Both the position numbers and the translations under genes were made by a program. 64,000 nucleotides of DNA. Source: Streptomyces sp. NBC_00287. GTDB lineage: Bacteria > Actinomycetota > Actinomycetes > Streptomycetales > Streptomycetaceae. This document shows, piece after piece, positions 33,007-40,158 of the stretch (position 1 is the first letter of the stretch; the number at the start of each line of letters is the position of its first letter). The stretch is taken from contig NZ_CP108053.1 in the NCBI RefSeq assembly GCF_036173105.1, positions 868,001 to 932,000 of the forward strand, given 5' to 3'. The notes below the pieces were generated by a model. That model was not told the DNA's origin. It saw nothing but the letters and a program-made list of their open reading frames with translations, and made no database searches.

Positions 33007-33020
33007 AGAAAGCGCTTGCT
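33007..33020. promoter_or_regulatory. LacI-family operator upstream of the Gfo/Idh operon
   Basis: AGAAAGCGCTTGCT is symmetrical at 12 of 14 positions around the centre CG, matching the general GAAAGCGCTTTC form of LacI/PurR-type sites. It lies 36 bases before the leftward start. Confidence 0.65.
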
Positions 33021-33270
33021 CCCGAAGGGAGACCTTAGGCGCCGACGCATTGTCCGGACAACCCCTCGCAGGGACATCGACGAGGCTTTTTCCCAGGCCA
33101 TCGGACTCGTCGATCACCTCGTCGACCAGCACGTGGTGCCACCCCTGTCCCCCCGGAACCACGGCCGTGACCAGGCAGATGTCACAACTCCCGGAAGAAT
33201 CAGCACTGTTGTGGTGCGTGCGAGGCGCGGGGTGTACCCGAGCAAGCCATCCGGAAGGGGAATGTGCGGA

Positions 33271-33480
33271 ATGGATCCTGTGATCGTCGGAGCGGTGGTG
33301 ACCGTGGCCGTCAGCGTCGTCAACGGCCTGGTGAAGGTCGCCCAGCGGCGTCTGAACGCCGAGGTCGAGATAGCGCGCATCACCGAGACCGGACAGACCG
33401 ACCGGATCCGCTGCACCGCGCGACCAGTACCGGCCCACCGGGACGGGGGTGGGCGCCATGGAGGACGCGCTCAGTACTGA
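33271..33480 (+). CDS. Small predicted membrane protein
   Basis: 69 residues, starting at ATG 33271 (or 33262). 'MDPVIVGAVVTVAVSVVNGLVKVAQRRLNAEVEIARI' is a clear N-terminal membrane helix (about residues 3-22) followed by an amphipathic basic helix. The tail is Arg/Gly-rich. GGAAGGGG precedes it. It overlaps the start of the sigma factor gene by 23 bases, suggesting coupled translation. I recognise no family; a membrane tether or regulator of the following sigma factor is only an inference. Confidence 0.6.
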   Translation: MDPVIVGAVVTVAVSVVNGLVKVAQRRLNAEVEIARITETGQTDRIRCTARPVPAHRDGGGRHGGRAQY

Positions 33481-34033
33481 GGTCGGCCTTGCCGACGACG
33501 TCGAGACCACCTCGGCGCCCTTACCGGGCATCGAACTCGCCGAGGCGCTGCACCACGAGCAGTACCCGGCGCTGGTTCGCTTCCTGCTGCTGCACGGCGC
33601 GTCCTGGGCGGAGGCGCAGGACGCCGCTCAGGACGCGTTCACCCAGATGTGCGCGCCCGGTCTGTCCTTGACCCACCCGCGCGCGTGGCTGCGCACCGTG
33701 GCCTGGCGGTCCTGGGTGAGCCAGCAGGTCAAACCCGAGGACGCCTGTGCGGAGATGCCCGAGCCCCGGGCCTCGCTCCGCTGGCAGACGCCGGCCCACG
33801 CGGCCGAGCTCGGAGAGGAGGAGCGCCGGGTGATCTCCCTGCTGCTGGAGCTTCCCGCCAAGCAACGCGCGGCCATGGCCTGGCACCTGGACGGCTTCAC
33901 CACCGAGGAGAGCGCCCGCGCGATGGGCACCACGCAGGCGGCCGTACGTCAGAACCTGGCCCGCGCCAGAGCGGCACTCAGGCAGGGCCTGCGTCTGGAA
34001 GGCCGTTTCGACGAGGAGAGGAGGGCGACATGA
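33458..34033 (+). CDS. RNA polymerase sigma factor, sigma-70 region 4-containing
   Basis: 191 residues from the ATG at 33458; a GTG at 33449 is also possible. A region 2-like helical part ('YPALVRFLLLHGASWAEAQDAAQDAFTQM', then 'THPRAWLRTVAWRSW') precedes a linker and a clear region 4 HTH ('LLLELPAKQRAAMAWHLDGFTTEESARAMGTTQAAVRQNLARARAAL'). The short spacing and HTH place it among ECF-like sigma factors. It overlaps the next gene by 4 bases (ATGA). Its anti-sigma factor is not obvious; no zinc-binding anti-sigma motif is seen next to it. Confidence 0.88.
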   Translation: MEDALSTEVGLADDVETTSAPLPGIELAEALHHEQYPALVRFLLLHGASWAEAQDAAQDAFTQMCAPGLSLTHPRAWLRTVAWRSWVSQQVKPEDACAEMPEPRASLRWQTPAHAAELGEEERRVISLLLELPAKQRAAMAWHLDGFTTEESARAMGTTQAAVRQNLARARAALRQGLRLEGRFDEERRAT

Positions 34034-35025
34034 CGGACCATGATCCGCGTACCCCCGGGTCCGAGGGCTGCTGCGACACCATGCTCGACGCGCTGCTGGC
34101 CAGGGCCCATGAGCGGCTGGGCACCGCCGTGACCGACCGTATCGCCGCGCAGGGCGGGACTCCCGAGCTGCGCCCACCGGACCTCGCTCTGGACCGCCTC
34201 CTGGCGGCCACCCACCGCTCCCTGGGAACCGCCGTGACCCGCCGCCGCTCCCGGGAGGCCCGCGCCGCGCTGGGCCGGCGCAACGCGGCGCTCGAAGCGC
34301 GGCTGGAGGAACGGGGCCCGCTCTCCAACCGGCCCTCGCAGGTGCGGGTCAAGTACCGTCAGGAGGCCCTGCGGCTCGCCCACCGCTACTGGCCGGCCGA
34401 TCAGGCCGAGGGCATGCGGGCCGCCGTACGCCTCGTGCAGCACCTCAGTGACCTCTTGGAGGACACCACGCAGCCGGTCGCCCACGCGGGCGTGGTGGTG
34501 AGACAGCTCAGTGGGCGGCTGCGCGAGCTGACCCGACTGCCCGAGCCGAAGCGGCCCCCGGTCACGCTGACGGGACTCGACTACCTCACGGCGGTCGAGT
34601 CGGCCCTCGCCGAGCCCGCCGAGCGGCTGCTGCACGACCTGCGCCGCATCCGGCAACTGCTCGACGAGGAGCTGGAACCGGCGATCGCCGGCCTCGAAAC
34701 CTCCTCTCCCGCCGGGTTGTTCGGCGTCGACACCGTCGCGCAGGACCTCATCGACGATCTGGCCCAGGGATGCGACCAGGCCGACGCCCTGGCCAGGGTC
34801 GTCGCCGAAGTCGAGCGGGCGAGCAGCGACTTCGTGGGGGCGGACCTCAGCGGCGCCAAGCTCGACGGCGTGCTCCTGGAGGGGATCCTGTGGGACGACA
34901 CGACCGTCTGGCCGGAGAACTGGGAGACCCTCATCCGTCGTGCCTCACTGCCGTCCGGTGCGGAACAGGGCGTGCTCATCGTCGCCGCCGAACCGTCGGA
35001 CACCGCCGTCCACGCCCAAGCATGA
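34030..35025 (+). CDS. Hypothetical protein with N-terminal repeat and pentapeptide-like C-terminus
   Basis: 331 residues from the ATG overlapping the sigma stop. The N-terminus contains an internal repeat: LDxLLAxxHxxLGTAVTxR at residues 19-37 and 54-72. The middle is helical and Arg/Leu-rich. Near the C-terminus is 'ADLSGAKLDGVLLEGILWDDTT', a short run of pentapeptide repeats (A(D/N)LxG form) followed by 'VWPENWE', typical of actinobacterial pentapeptide proteins. The longer frame starting at 33649 overlaps the sigma factor and is not credible. Coupling to the sigma gene suggests it regulates or is regulated with it. Confidence 0.8.
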   Translation: MTDHDPRTPGSEGCCDTMLDALLARAHERLGTAVTDRIAAQGGTPELRPPDLALDRLLAATHRSLGTAVTRRRSREARAALGRRNAALEARLEERGPLSNRPSQVRVKYRQEALRLAHRYWPADQAEGMRAAVRLVQHLSDLLEDTTQPVAHAGVVVRQLSGRLRELTRLPEPKRPPVTLTGLDYLTAVESALAEPAERLLHDLRRIRQLLDEELEPAIAGLETSSPAGLFGVDTVAQDLIDDLAQGCDQADALARVVAEVERASSDFVGADLSGAKLDGVLLEGILWDDTTVWPENWETLIRRASLPSGAEQGVLIVAAEPSDTAVHAQA

Positions 35026-35028
35026 GCT

Positions 35029-36264
35029 CTACTGCCCCAAGGGCGCCGGCGGTGTGGCGTCCTTGACGGCCGCGGGGAACGAGGGGCGCGCCGCCGCCAC
35101 CCGCTCCCGGGTGAGGGCACCGGTCATCCGGCGGGCCAGGAGTGGGTCGGCGGGCAGGACATGGGAGGCGAACCAGCGGGCCGCGGAGGGGTCGGGGGAC
35201 GGTTCGACGAACTCGGCGCCCGCGTAGTCGTCGAGCGGTGGGTCGTAGACGTATCCGCAGACCATGCCGTGGTCCACGAGGCGTTCCAGGAGGGTGTCGC
35301 GGTCCTGGACCAGGAGTGGGACCCGGAACAGCGGGAGGGGTCCGTCGTGGACCGCCCGTTCGCGCAGGGCGGCGGACGCCCAGGCGGTGCCCGTCAGCAG
35401 CGCGACTCCGGCCCGGCGGCGGGTGAGGTCGTCGTCGAGGCGGGACATGCGCAGGTTCAGCTGGCCACGGACCAGGGCGCCGTGGCGGACCCGGAAGCCG
35501 TGCAGGTCGACGCGGACCCAGGGCTCGTAGGCGGTGAGGCTGGGCGCCGAGCGGGCGGAGGCGGTCAGGCGCGGCGCGTGCAGGGCCATCCGGAACTCGT
35601 CGCGTTCCAGCAGGCCGAGGCGCTGCATCGTGCGCCATACCGGGCGTACGAGGTGCAGGGTGCGGACGGTGGAGCGGGCCAGGGGGCGCAGGGTGACATT
35701 CAGGTCGTCGCGCAGGCGGCGCGGGGTGAGGAGGTCGTCGCGCAGCAGCTCCAGCTCGCGCCGGGTGCGCGCGTCCTCGACGGCGAGGAATCCCCCGGCC
35801 GTCGCGGCCACATGCTTGGAGAGGCTGAACGCGGCCGCGGTCCCGAAGGTCCCGACCGGCTGCCCGTCCACATGGGTGCCGATGGCGTGGGCCGCGTCCT
35901 CGATGAGCGGAATGCCCAACTGCTCGCAGCGCCGGCGCAGTTCCAGGACGCGGTCGGGGATGCCGTAGAGGTTGGTGGTCAGGACGGCGTCGATGTTGCG
36001 CCAGGTGGACTCCGGTACGGCGGCCGGGTCGATGTTGCCGTCCCACACGGAGACGGGGGCCTGCACCGGGCGGCAGCCGGCGGCCAGGACCACGAAGAGG
36101 ATCACGTCGTCGTTCACCGGCGACATCAGCACCCGGGCACCGGGCCTGCACCAGCGCCGCAGCGCCAGATAAAGGGCCAGCCGCGCCGAGGGCGTGTAGA
36201 CGCATTCGCGTCCGAGCCGCCGCGTCATCGTCGCGGCGAGCCGCGATCCGTACGGCATCGTCAC
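35029..36264 (-). CDS. DegT/DnrJ/EryC1-family aminotransferase
   Basis: 411 residues. This PLP enzyme family adds an amino group to a keto sugar nucleotide (or acts in natural product pathways). 'MSPVNDDVILFVVLAAG' and 'VLTTNLYGIPDRVLELRRRC' precede 'EDAAHAIGT', and the Schiff-base lysine is in 'FSLSKHVAATAGGF'. The N-terminal glycine motif is less canonical than in the best-known members, so the substrate may differ. Its start at 36264 or 36258 is uncertain. It converges with the pentapeptide protein gene and follows the acetyltransferase gene on the same strand after a 293-base duplicated spacer. Confidence 0.87.
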   Translation of the reverse strand: MTMPYGSRLAATMTRRLGRECVYTPSARLALYLALRRWCRPGARVLMSPVNDDVILFVVLAAGCRPVQAPVSVWDGNIDPAAVPESTWRNIDAVLTTNLYGIPDRVLELRRRCEQLGIPLIEDAAHAIGTHVDGQPVGTFGTAAAFSLSKHVAATAGGFLAVEDARTRRELELLRDDLLTPRRLRDDLNVTLRPLARSTVRTLHLVRPVWRTMQRLGLLERDEFRMALHAPRLTASARSAPSLTAYEPWVRVDLHGFRVRHGALVRGQLNLRMSRLDDDLTRRRAGVALLTGTAWASAALRERAVHDGPLPLFRVPLLVQDRDTLLERLVDHGMVCGYVYDPPLDDYAGAEFVEPSPDPSAARWFASHVLPADPLLARRMTGALTRERVAAARPSFPAAVKDATPPAPLGQ

Positions 36265-36266
36265 TT

Positions 36267-36520
36267 CTTCCGTCGAGGGTGGGACGGAGCGTCGTCCGTC
36301 GGGGGGCGGGACGTGTGGAGCGGGACGGAACGTCTTCCGTCGCGGGTGGGACGGATGCGGCGCGGCGGCTGGTCGGTGTCGCGCCGGTCGGAGCCGGAAG
36401 GATTACGGCAGCCGGTCGGAGCCGGGAGGCTTACGCACGGCGGGCATGTCGTCGCGAGGACGGACCGGAGGCCTCGCGGCCGGCCCTGGTGCGGGCGGAC
36501 CGGAGTCCTCGTGGCCGGCC
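36267..36520. repeat. Three imperfectly duplicated 22-25 bp segments in the spacer
   Basis: Pair A (22 bp, 1 mismatch): 36267-36288 and 36334-36355. Pair B (25 bp, near-identical, of GCCGGTCGGAGCCGG type): 36383-36407 and 36411-36435. Pair C (25 bp, 2 mismatches, CGGACCGGAG..GGCCGGCC): 36461-36485 and 36496-36520. They lie one after the other between the two genes. No coding frame with good bias was seen. Confidence 0.8.
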
Positions 36521-36557
36521 CCCCGGTGCAGACGTGAAGGGGAACGGAACGGTCCGC

Positions 36558-37679
36558 TCAGTGCGTACGCGCCCCGAGACCACCGGACCGCAGCGCGCCC
36601 ACCGTCCTCAGCAACCGGTCCGCGGGTTCCCGCAGGCCGGGGTGGGCGAGGACCGTGTTCCGCAAGCCGCGCACGGGTCTGCGCCACATCCGGTGTGCCG
36701 CCGCCACGGGGTGGGGCCGGGTCGCGAAGCCCTCGCCCACCCGCAGCTCACGCGTCTTGAGCCAGTCCTTGTACTCCTTGTCGCCCCGCCCGAGGTCGAT
36801 CAGCCGCACCCCGTGCCGGGCCGCCCCCTCCGCGGTGCGCAGATGCATCATCAGCCCGGGCGAGTAGTAGTGGAACTCCGGGTCGTAGGCAGTGAACCAG
36901 GCCGCGAGGACGGTGCGCGACCTCGGCCCGAAGTGCGCGGCCACGGGACGGTCACCGGCGTAGAGCACGGACAGCACCCCGGTGAAGTGCTCCTCGCGCA
37001 GCCGGAACAGATGGTCCACCAGGTCCACGATCCACGGCCGGGCGAACCGGTCCATGCGGCCGGTCCTGCGGTACTGGGCGGACTTCCACTCCATGAGCCG
37101 CCGTAAGATCTTCGGGTCCCGCTCGTCGAAGACGAACCGCACCTCACCGATGTCGCGCCCCAGCCGGCGTTCCTTCTTCAGCGTCGTCTTGGCCTGGCCC
37201 GGGTAGGTGGCCCGCAGCCACTGCGCGTAGTCGCCGTCGCCCGGCTCCAGGTCGATCACCGGCGAGGCGAACATACCGGTGACGTACCGGCCGAACGGCT
37301 TCTGTTCCTCGACGAGATGGTCGAACTCGAAGCTGGCGAGACCGCAGCCGCGCAGCAGTTCCTCGGTGTCCCAGATGATCCCGGGCCGGTGCACGAGGGC
37401 CTGGCGGTCGGAGAGTCCGAGTCCGATGGCCCGGCCGACGCCGAGGATATTGCGTTCGTACGGCAGGAAGCCCACGGGCTCGCCGTGTTCGTGCAGGACG
37501 CCGATCTCCACCCCGCCCCGGTGTGCGCCGACCCCGACGGCGAACTCCGGTGCCAGGAACGGGTTGGCGTACTCGGGCGACTCGTCCATCGCACGGTGCC
37601 AGGCCGCCCTCAGCGGCTCGTTCAGTTCGTCGGGTCTGTGGACGGTGATGTGCGTGTCTGTGCTGCTCATGGATCGCAT
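36558..37679 (-). CDS. GNAT/FemAB-type acetyltransferase, CelD/BcsL-like
   Basis: 373 residues from the ATG at 37679, after a G-rich ribosome site; a second ATG three codons later gives 370. The middle carries a FemAB/BioF2-type acyltransferase domain: 'YPGQAKTTLKKERRLGRDIGEVRFVFDERDPKILRRLMEWKSAQYRRTGRMDRF', then 'VLSVLYAGDRPVAAHFG' and 'YSPGLMMHLRTAEGAARHGVRLIDLGRGDKEYKDWLKTRE', typical of GNAT proteins linked to cellulose or exopolysaccharide production. The substrate is not known. Together with the DegT enzyme it may modify a cell-surface or amino sugar. Confidence 0.85.
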   Translation of the reverse strand: MRSMSSTDTHITVHRPDELNEPLRAAWHRAMDESPEYANPFLAPEFAVGVGAHRGGVEIGVLHEHGEPVGFLPYERNILGVGRAIGLGLSDRQALVHRPGIIWDTEELLRGCGLASFEFDHLVEEQKPFGRYVTGMFASPVIDLEPGDGDYAQWLRATYPGQAKTTLKKERRLGRDIGEVRFVFDERDPKILRRLMEWKSAQYRRTGRMDRFARPWIVDLVDHLFRLREEHFTGVLSVLYAGDRPVAAHFGPRSRTVLAAWFTAYDPEFHYYSPGLMMHLRTAEGAARHGVRLIDLGRGDKEYKDWLKTRELRVGEGFATRPHPVAAAHRMWRRPVRGLRNTVLAHPGLREPADRLLRTVGALRSGGLGARTH

Positions 37680-37938
37680 GGGCGACCGCTCCCCCCAAGT
37701 TCCCCCCTGCGACGCGCGGTGCGCGTCACGCCCCTTCAGTGCCGCCCTGAGCGACCGAGATCGGAACAGTTCGGCAAGGATCAAACGTGGCGAAACCGCA
37801 CGCAGACTGTCAAGACCGTCGCTCGTAAAGGAACGGCATGTTTCGGATGTTCCGCTTCCGGCGGCGCCCTTCTGCTCAACTCACCTCTCCCGTACCGTCG
37901 TTGCCGATTGACGCGGGCATGACTACGAAGGGGTTCTC

Positions 37939-40158
37939 ATGGGCAGAGGTCTGCTGTCGCTGATGCTTGCCGCGGTCACCGGAGCCGCCCTGCTCGCGGC
38001 ACCGGCGTCCGCGGCACCACCGCCCCCGCCGACCGATGTGTACCGGCCGGTCCGGGGTCCGGCCGCACCGGCGGAGTACCGCTACCTCCAGAAGACCCTG
38101 CCCGGCGAGTCGATACCCCGGCACGCCCATGACCTCGCGGCGGCCGAGGCCCGCGAACTGCCCACCGTGGGCGGGCGCTGGAAGAGCGTAGGCCCGACCA
38201 ACATCGGCGGCCGGATCGTCTCCCTCGCCCTCGACCCCAAACGCGCGGACACCCTGTACGCGGCGGCCGCGAGCGGCGGCCTGTGGCGCAGCACCGACGC
38301 CGGGCAGACCTTCCACTCGGTGTGGCCGGACAGTTGGACGCAGGCCATGGGCGCGGTGGCGACCGCCCCGGACGGCACCCTGTACGTCGGCACCGGCGAG
38401 CCCAACCCGGGCGGCGGCAGCATCACTTACGAGGGCACGGGCCTGTACCGCAGCAAGGACGGCGGCCGCAGCTGGCAGCCGCTCGGCCTGCGCGACTCCG
38501 GCGCGATCAGCGCCATCACCATCGACCCGGCGAACCCGCGCCGCATCTACGTCGCCGCGGCCGGCTCGCTCTACAACGGCGGCGGCGACCGGGGCGTCTA
38601 CCGCACCGAGGACGGCGGCGCGACCTGGGAGCGGATCCTCGCGGGCGCGAACGAGTTCACCGGCGCCACCGAGATCATCAAGGACGGCGACCGCCTCTAC
38701 GCCGTGCTGTGGGACCACCGCCGCCGCCCCGACCTTCGGACCTACGGCGGTGTCGGCTCGGGCGTCTTCCGCAGTGACGACGACGGCGCGACCTGGCAGC
38801 GGCTCGGCGGCGGACTGCCCGCCCAGGGCCCGGACGTGGGCCGCATCGGCCTCGCCGTGGCCGGGGACCGCCTCTATGCCATCGTCAACAAGGCGAGCGG
38901 CCCCTTCGAGGGCTTCTACGCCTCCTCCGACGGCGGCGACAACTGGACGCGCACACCGGACAACGCCGCCCTCACGGCCTCTCAGTCCAGCTTCGGCTGG
39001 TGGTTCGGCAAGGTGTGGATCGACCCCAGGAACACCGAGCACGCGCATGTGGCCGGTGTCGCCCTGCTCACCACGAAGGACGGTGGTGGCACCTGGACGG
39101 CGGACGACACCAGCATCCACGTCGACCACCACGCCATGGTGTGGGACCCGCGCCACCCGGGCCGCGTCTACCTCGGCAACGACGGCGGCGTCTACCGCTC
39201 CGACTCCGACGGCGACGGCGGCTGGGTCAAGGCCCGCCACGAGCCGTACACCCAGCTCTACAGCGCGGCCATCAGCCCCCAGGACGTCACCCGGATCTCC
39301 GGCGGCTCCCAGGACAACGGCTCACTGCGCTCCTGGGGCGGGGACGGCTTCAACGAGTACCTCGGCGGCGACGGCGAGGAGAACCTCATCGACCCGACCG
39401 ACGTGAACAAGGTCATCGCCTGCTACCAGTACGGCAATTGCTTCCGCTCCACCGACGGCGGCGACACCCTCACGTACTTCGCGAACGGCACGACCTTCAA
39501 GCGCCGCAACTGGTTCACCCCGGTCGTCCACGACCCGCGCGACCCGAAGATCCTCTACTACGGCGCCGAGGTGCTCAACCGCTCCACGGACGGCGGCGAG
39601 ACCTGGCACCCCATCAGCCCGGACCTGACAGGCGGCCCCGGCGCGGATCCGATCTACACCAACTTCGGGACCATCACGTCGATCGCGCCCGCCTCGGACG
39701 GACGCACGGTGTACGTCGCCACGGACGACGGCCGCGTCTGGGTCACCAAGGACCTCGGGGCGACCTGGACTAAGCTCGCGGAGGGACGGCCCTGGGTGAC
39801 CCGGGTGGTCGTCGATCCGAAGAACCCCGACCGCGTCTGGACGACCCACTCCGCTTACCGCTCCGGCTCCCCGCTCCCCCACGTCTACGGCAGCACCGAC
39901 GGCGGCGCCCACTGGCGCAACCTCTCGGGCAACCTCCCGGCGGCCCCCGTCAACGACCTCGTCGTGGCCCGGGGCGGCGTCCTGTACATCGGCACCGACC
40001 AGGGCGTGTTCGCGAGCTTCACGGGCGGCGGCCACTGGATGCGCCTTGGCCGGGGCATGCCCGCGGTGCCGGTGGACGACATCGAGTACGACGCGGGGCA
40101 TCGGCGGCTGGTGGCGGCGACGTTCGGGCGGGGGTTCTACGAGCTGACGGTCAGCTGA
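37939..40158 (+). CDS. Exported BNR/Asp-box repeat protein (sialidase/GH74-like propeller)
   Basis: 739 residues after GAAGGGG. It has a signal peptide (about residues 1-25, ending APASA). The body contains about ten Asp boxes of the form S/TxDxGxTW/F, for example 'STDAGQTF', 'SKDGGRSW', 'TEDGGATW', 'SDDDGATW', 'STDGGETW' and 'TKDLGATW', which form two beta-propellers as in GH74 xyloglucanases and Vps10-type proteins. Canonical catalytic residues of GH74 were not identified, so it may bind or degrade an extracellular polymer. It ends 22 bases inside the convergent GH36 gene. Confidence 0.88.
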   Translation: MGRGLLSLMLAAVTGAALLAAPASAAPPPPPTDVYRPVRGPAAPAEYRYLQKTLPGESIPRHAHDLAAAEARELPTVGGRWKSVGPTNIGGRIVSLALDPKRADTLYAAAASGGLWRSTDAGQTFHSVWPDSWTQAMGAVATAPDGTLYVGTGEPNPGGGSITYEGTGLYRSKDGGRSWQPLGLRDSGAISAITIDPANPRRIYVAAAGSLYNGGGDRGVYRTEDGGATWERILAGANEFTGATEIIKDGDRLYAVLWDHRRRPDLRTYGGVGSGVFRSDDDGATWQRLGGGLPAQGPDVGRIGLAVAGDRLYAIVNKASGPFEGFYASSDGGDNWTRTPDNAALTASQSSFGWWFGKVWIDPRNTEHAHVAGVALLTTKDGGGTWTADDTSIHVDHHAMVWDPRHPGRVYLGNDGGVYRSDSDGDGGWVKARHEPYTQLYSAAISPQDVTRISGGSQDNGSLRSWGGDGFNEYLGGDGEENLIDPTDVNKVIACYQYGNCFRSTDGGDTLTYFANGTTFKRRNWFTPVVHDPRDPKILYYGAEVLNRSTDGGETWHPISPDLTGGPGADPIYTNFGTITSIAPASDGRTVYVATDDGRVWVTKDLGATWTKLAEGRPWVTRVVVDPKNPDRVWTTHSAYRSGSPLPHVYGSTDGGAHWRNLSGNLPAAPVNDLVVARGGVLYIGTDQGVFASFTGGGHWMRLGRGMPAVPVDDIEYDAGHRRLVAATFGRGFYELTVS

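Noticed and set aside
33016..33270. Coding extension upstream of the small membrane protein (from ATG 33016)
   Set aside because: The extra 85 codons overlap the Gfo/Idh operator region, lack coding bias and have no ribosome site.
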